Positions 22,493-24,275 of a DNA stretch of 24,275 nucleotides are shown piece by piece. Position 1 is the first letter of the stretch; every line of letters starts with the position of its first letter. The translations under genes were made by a program, and so were the position numbers. The stretch is taken from positions 1-24,275 of the forward strand of contig CAYLUU010000032.1 in the NCBI GenBank assembly GCA_964386925.1, given 5' to 3'. The notes beneath the pieces were generated by a model. It ran no database searches and was not told the origin of the DNA. It worked only from the letters and a program-made list of their open reading frames with translations. The stretch is from CAG-791 sp964386925. GTDB lineage: Bacteria > Bacillota > Clostridia > Lachnospirales > Lachnospiraceae.

Positions 22493-24275
22493 TTATTCAA
22501 CGCTCGCTCTCAGTGCATTCTCCTTTACATCGATCACAATTGTATTGCCTTCGCGAACCTGATCCTCCAGAATCAGCTTCGCCGACATCGTTTCCACATT
22601 CTTCTGAATGTATCTCTTCAGCGGACGAGCGCCGTAGCTCGGATCATAGGCCGCATCGGTCACATACCGCTTTGCTTCTTCCGTCAGACGAACCTTGATC
22701 TCACGATCTGCCAGTCTCCTGTTCAGATCCTCCAGAATCAGATCAATGATTCCGCCGATGTTATCCTTGGTCAGCGGGCGGAACATGATAATCTCATCCA
22801 GCCGGTTCAGGAACTCCGGACGGAAGTGCTGGTGCAGAATTGCATCGACTGCCGACCTGCAGGTCTCCGAGATTTCGGAAATTCCTGCCGCAGCGTTCCC
22901 TGCTGCCTGGCTGCCTTCGCTTCCACTCTCGCTACTCTTTGCTTCTTGCCTCTCGATATCCGCCAGAATCTCCTGAGCACCCAGATTCGAAGTCAGAATG
23001 ATAATCGTATTCTTGAAGTCTACCGTTCTGCCCTGAGAATCCGTGATGCGCCCATCATCCAGCACCTGAAGCAGAATGTTGAACACATCCGGATGCGCCT
23101 TTTCCACCTCATCGAACAGAACAACAGAATACGGCTTCCTGCGCACTGCCTCCGTCAGCTGACCGCCTTCCTCGTACCCTACATAGCCGGGTGCTGCACC
23201 GATCAGGCGGGAGACGCTGTATTTCTCCATATACTCCGACATATCAATGCGGACCATGTTCTTCTCATCATCAAAGAGGGCCCGTGCAAGAGCCTTTGCC
23301 AGCTCCGTCTTGCCGACACCGGTCGGCCCCAGGAACAGGAAGGAGCCGATCGGCTTCGTGGGATCCTTGATGCCTGCCTTGGAGCGCATGATCGCCTCTG
23401 CGACCTTCGTCACAGCTTCATCCTGTCCTACCACGCTCTTATGCAGCTCCTCCGGCAGGTGCAGCGTCTTGCTGCGTTCCGATTCCGTCAGCTTTTCTAC
23501 AGGAATTCCAGTCCATTTGGACACAATCCGGCCGATCTCATCCTCACTGACCTTCTCATGAACAAGACTACCTTCTTCCTGGGCTTTGGCAGCAGCCTCC
23601 TCACCTTCTTTAATTCTGGCTTCCAGCTCCGGCAGTTTTCCGTACTGCAGCTCTGCTGCTTTCTCCAGCTCGCCGTCTCTTGTTGCAATCTCAATCTCCG
23701 AACGTACAGAATCGAGCTCCTCGCGAAGCTTCGCCAGCGAATCAATCTTGTCCTTCTCGCCCTGCCATCTCGCCATTTCCGCGCTGAACCGGTCATTCAG
23801 CTCTGCCATTTCCTTCTGCAGATCTGACAGACGTTCCTGGGAAAGGTTGTCCTTTTCCTTCGCCAGCTGGAATTCCTCAATCTTCATCTGCTCCAGCTTA
23901 TGCTTCATCTCGTCCAGAGACGTCGGCATCGAGTTCATTTCCGTCTTGATAAGGGCACAGGCTTCATCCATCAGGTCAATAGCCTTATCCGGCAGGAAAC
24001 GATCCGAAATGTACCGATCCGAGAGTACCGCTGCGGCCACCAGCGCATTGTCTTCGATCTTCACGCCGTGATAGACCTCGTAGCGTTCCTTTAAGCCGCG
24101 CAGAATCGAAATGGTATCTTCCACCGTCGGTTCACCGGCCATAACCGGCTGGAAACGTCTCTCCAGAGCTGCATCCTTTTCAATGTACTCCCGATACTCA
24201 TTCAGAGTTGTCGCGCCGATGCAGTGCAGCTCGCCTCTGGCCAGCATGGGCTTTAGCATATTGCCGGCATCCATG
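22493..24275 (-). CDS. clpB: ATP-dependent disaggregase ClpB (5' end outside window)
   Basis: ClpB is a hexameric AAA+ chaperone that rescues aggregated proteins with DnaK and GroEL. Here 593 residues are visible, about two thirds of the usual ~860. The fragment opens in the first ATPase domain (DAGNMLKPMLARGELHCIGATTL), contains the coiled-coil M domain (about 120-245) that distinguishes ClpB from ClpA/ClpC, and has KWTGIPVEKL. The second ATPase domain shows Walker A GPTGVGKT (316-323), Walker B VLFDE (385-389) and FRPEFLNRLDEI (484-495). A Ser/Glu/Ala/Gly-rich insert of ~25 residues sits at about 441-466 in that domain. The gene start and its regulation are beyond the window. Confidence 0.97.
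   Translation of the reverse strand, partial: MDAGNMLKPMLARGELHCIGATTLNEYREYIEKDAALERRFQPVMAGEPTVEDTISILRGLKERYEVYHGVKIEDNALVAAAVLSDRYISDRFLPDKAIDLMDEACALIKTEMNSMPTSLDEMKHKLEQMKIEEFQLAKEKDNLSQERLSDLQKEMAELNDRFSAEMARWQGEKDKIDSLAKLREELDSVRSEIEIATRDGELEKAAELQYGKLPELEARIKEGEEAAAKAQEEGSLVHEKVSEDEIGRIVSKWTGIPVEKLTESERSKTLHLPEELHKSVVGQDEAVTKVAEAIMRSKAGIKDPTKPIGSFLFLGPTGVGKTELAKALARALFDDEKNMVRIDMSEYMEKYSVSRLIGAAPGYVGYEEGGQLTEAVRRKPYSVVLFDEVEKAHPDVFNILLQVLDDGRITDSQGRTVDFKNTIIILTSNLGAQEILADIERQEAKSSESGSEGSQAAGNAAAGISEISETCRSAVDAILHQHFRPEFLNRLDEIIMFRPLTKDNIGGIIDLILEDLNRRLADREIKVRLTEEAKRYVTDAAYDPSYGARPLKRYIQKNVETMSAKLILEDQVREGNTIVIDVKENALRASVE

Overview
The window looks like chromosomal DNA from a low-oxygen Firmicute of class Clostridia, most likely family Lachnospiraceae. 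I infer this from protein style and gene order: rel, then an MBL-fold hydrolase, then the radical-SAM protein HemZ; a CIRCE-controlled groES-groEL; ClpB; and strong AGGAGG-type ribosome binding sites. Base composition is near 50% GC. I cannot name the genus. All genes except one (15546-16586) lie on the minus strand. The two edge genes, queA on the left and clpB on the right, are cut by the window.

Layout in the direction of minus-strand transcription, right to left: (a) clpB, truncated at its N-terminus by the window edge, ending in a strong terminator. (b) A five-gene 2-aminoethylphosphonate (AEP) operon: ABC ATPase, fused two-module permease, lipoprotein binding protein, phnW and phnX. It would import AEP, transaminate it to phosphonoacetaldehyde, and hydrolyse that to acetaldehyde and phosphate. 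(c) The only plus-strand gene, an FMN-dependent alpha-hydroxy-acid-oxidase-like protein with a Cys-rich N-terminus. It converges on phnX at a shared bidirectional terminator and diverges from groES. (d) groES-groEL with a perfect CIRCE operator and a good promoter, closed by a 15-bp terminator hairpin. (e) rel, an MBL hydrolase and hemZ, then pheS-pheT behind their own promoter, ending in a hairpin. (f) A polytopic membrane protein, an M18 aminopeptidase and queA.

The most notable observation is that rel, the bifunctional (p)ppGpp synthetase/hydrolase gene, carries an in-frame TAA at 12588-12590. The frame is otherwise intact on both sides, and homology continues across the stop. The stop falls just after the HDxxED motif, so it splits the hydrolase domain and leaves the synthetase, TGS, zinc-finger-like and ACT regions in a downstream open frame. 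This is a pseudogene, a synthetase-only remnant, or a base-call error.

A second point is the groES / FMN-oxidoreductase divergent region. The two predicted -10 boxes lie on top of each other, and the CIRCE operator overlaps the -35 of the FMN gene. This suggests that HrcA could control both directions. I saw no CRISPR array, tRNA, rRNA, insertion sequence or prophage gene, and the window reads mostly as housekeeping DNA plus one accessory phosphonate operon.
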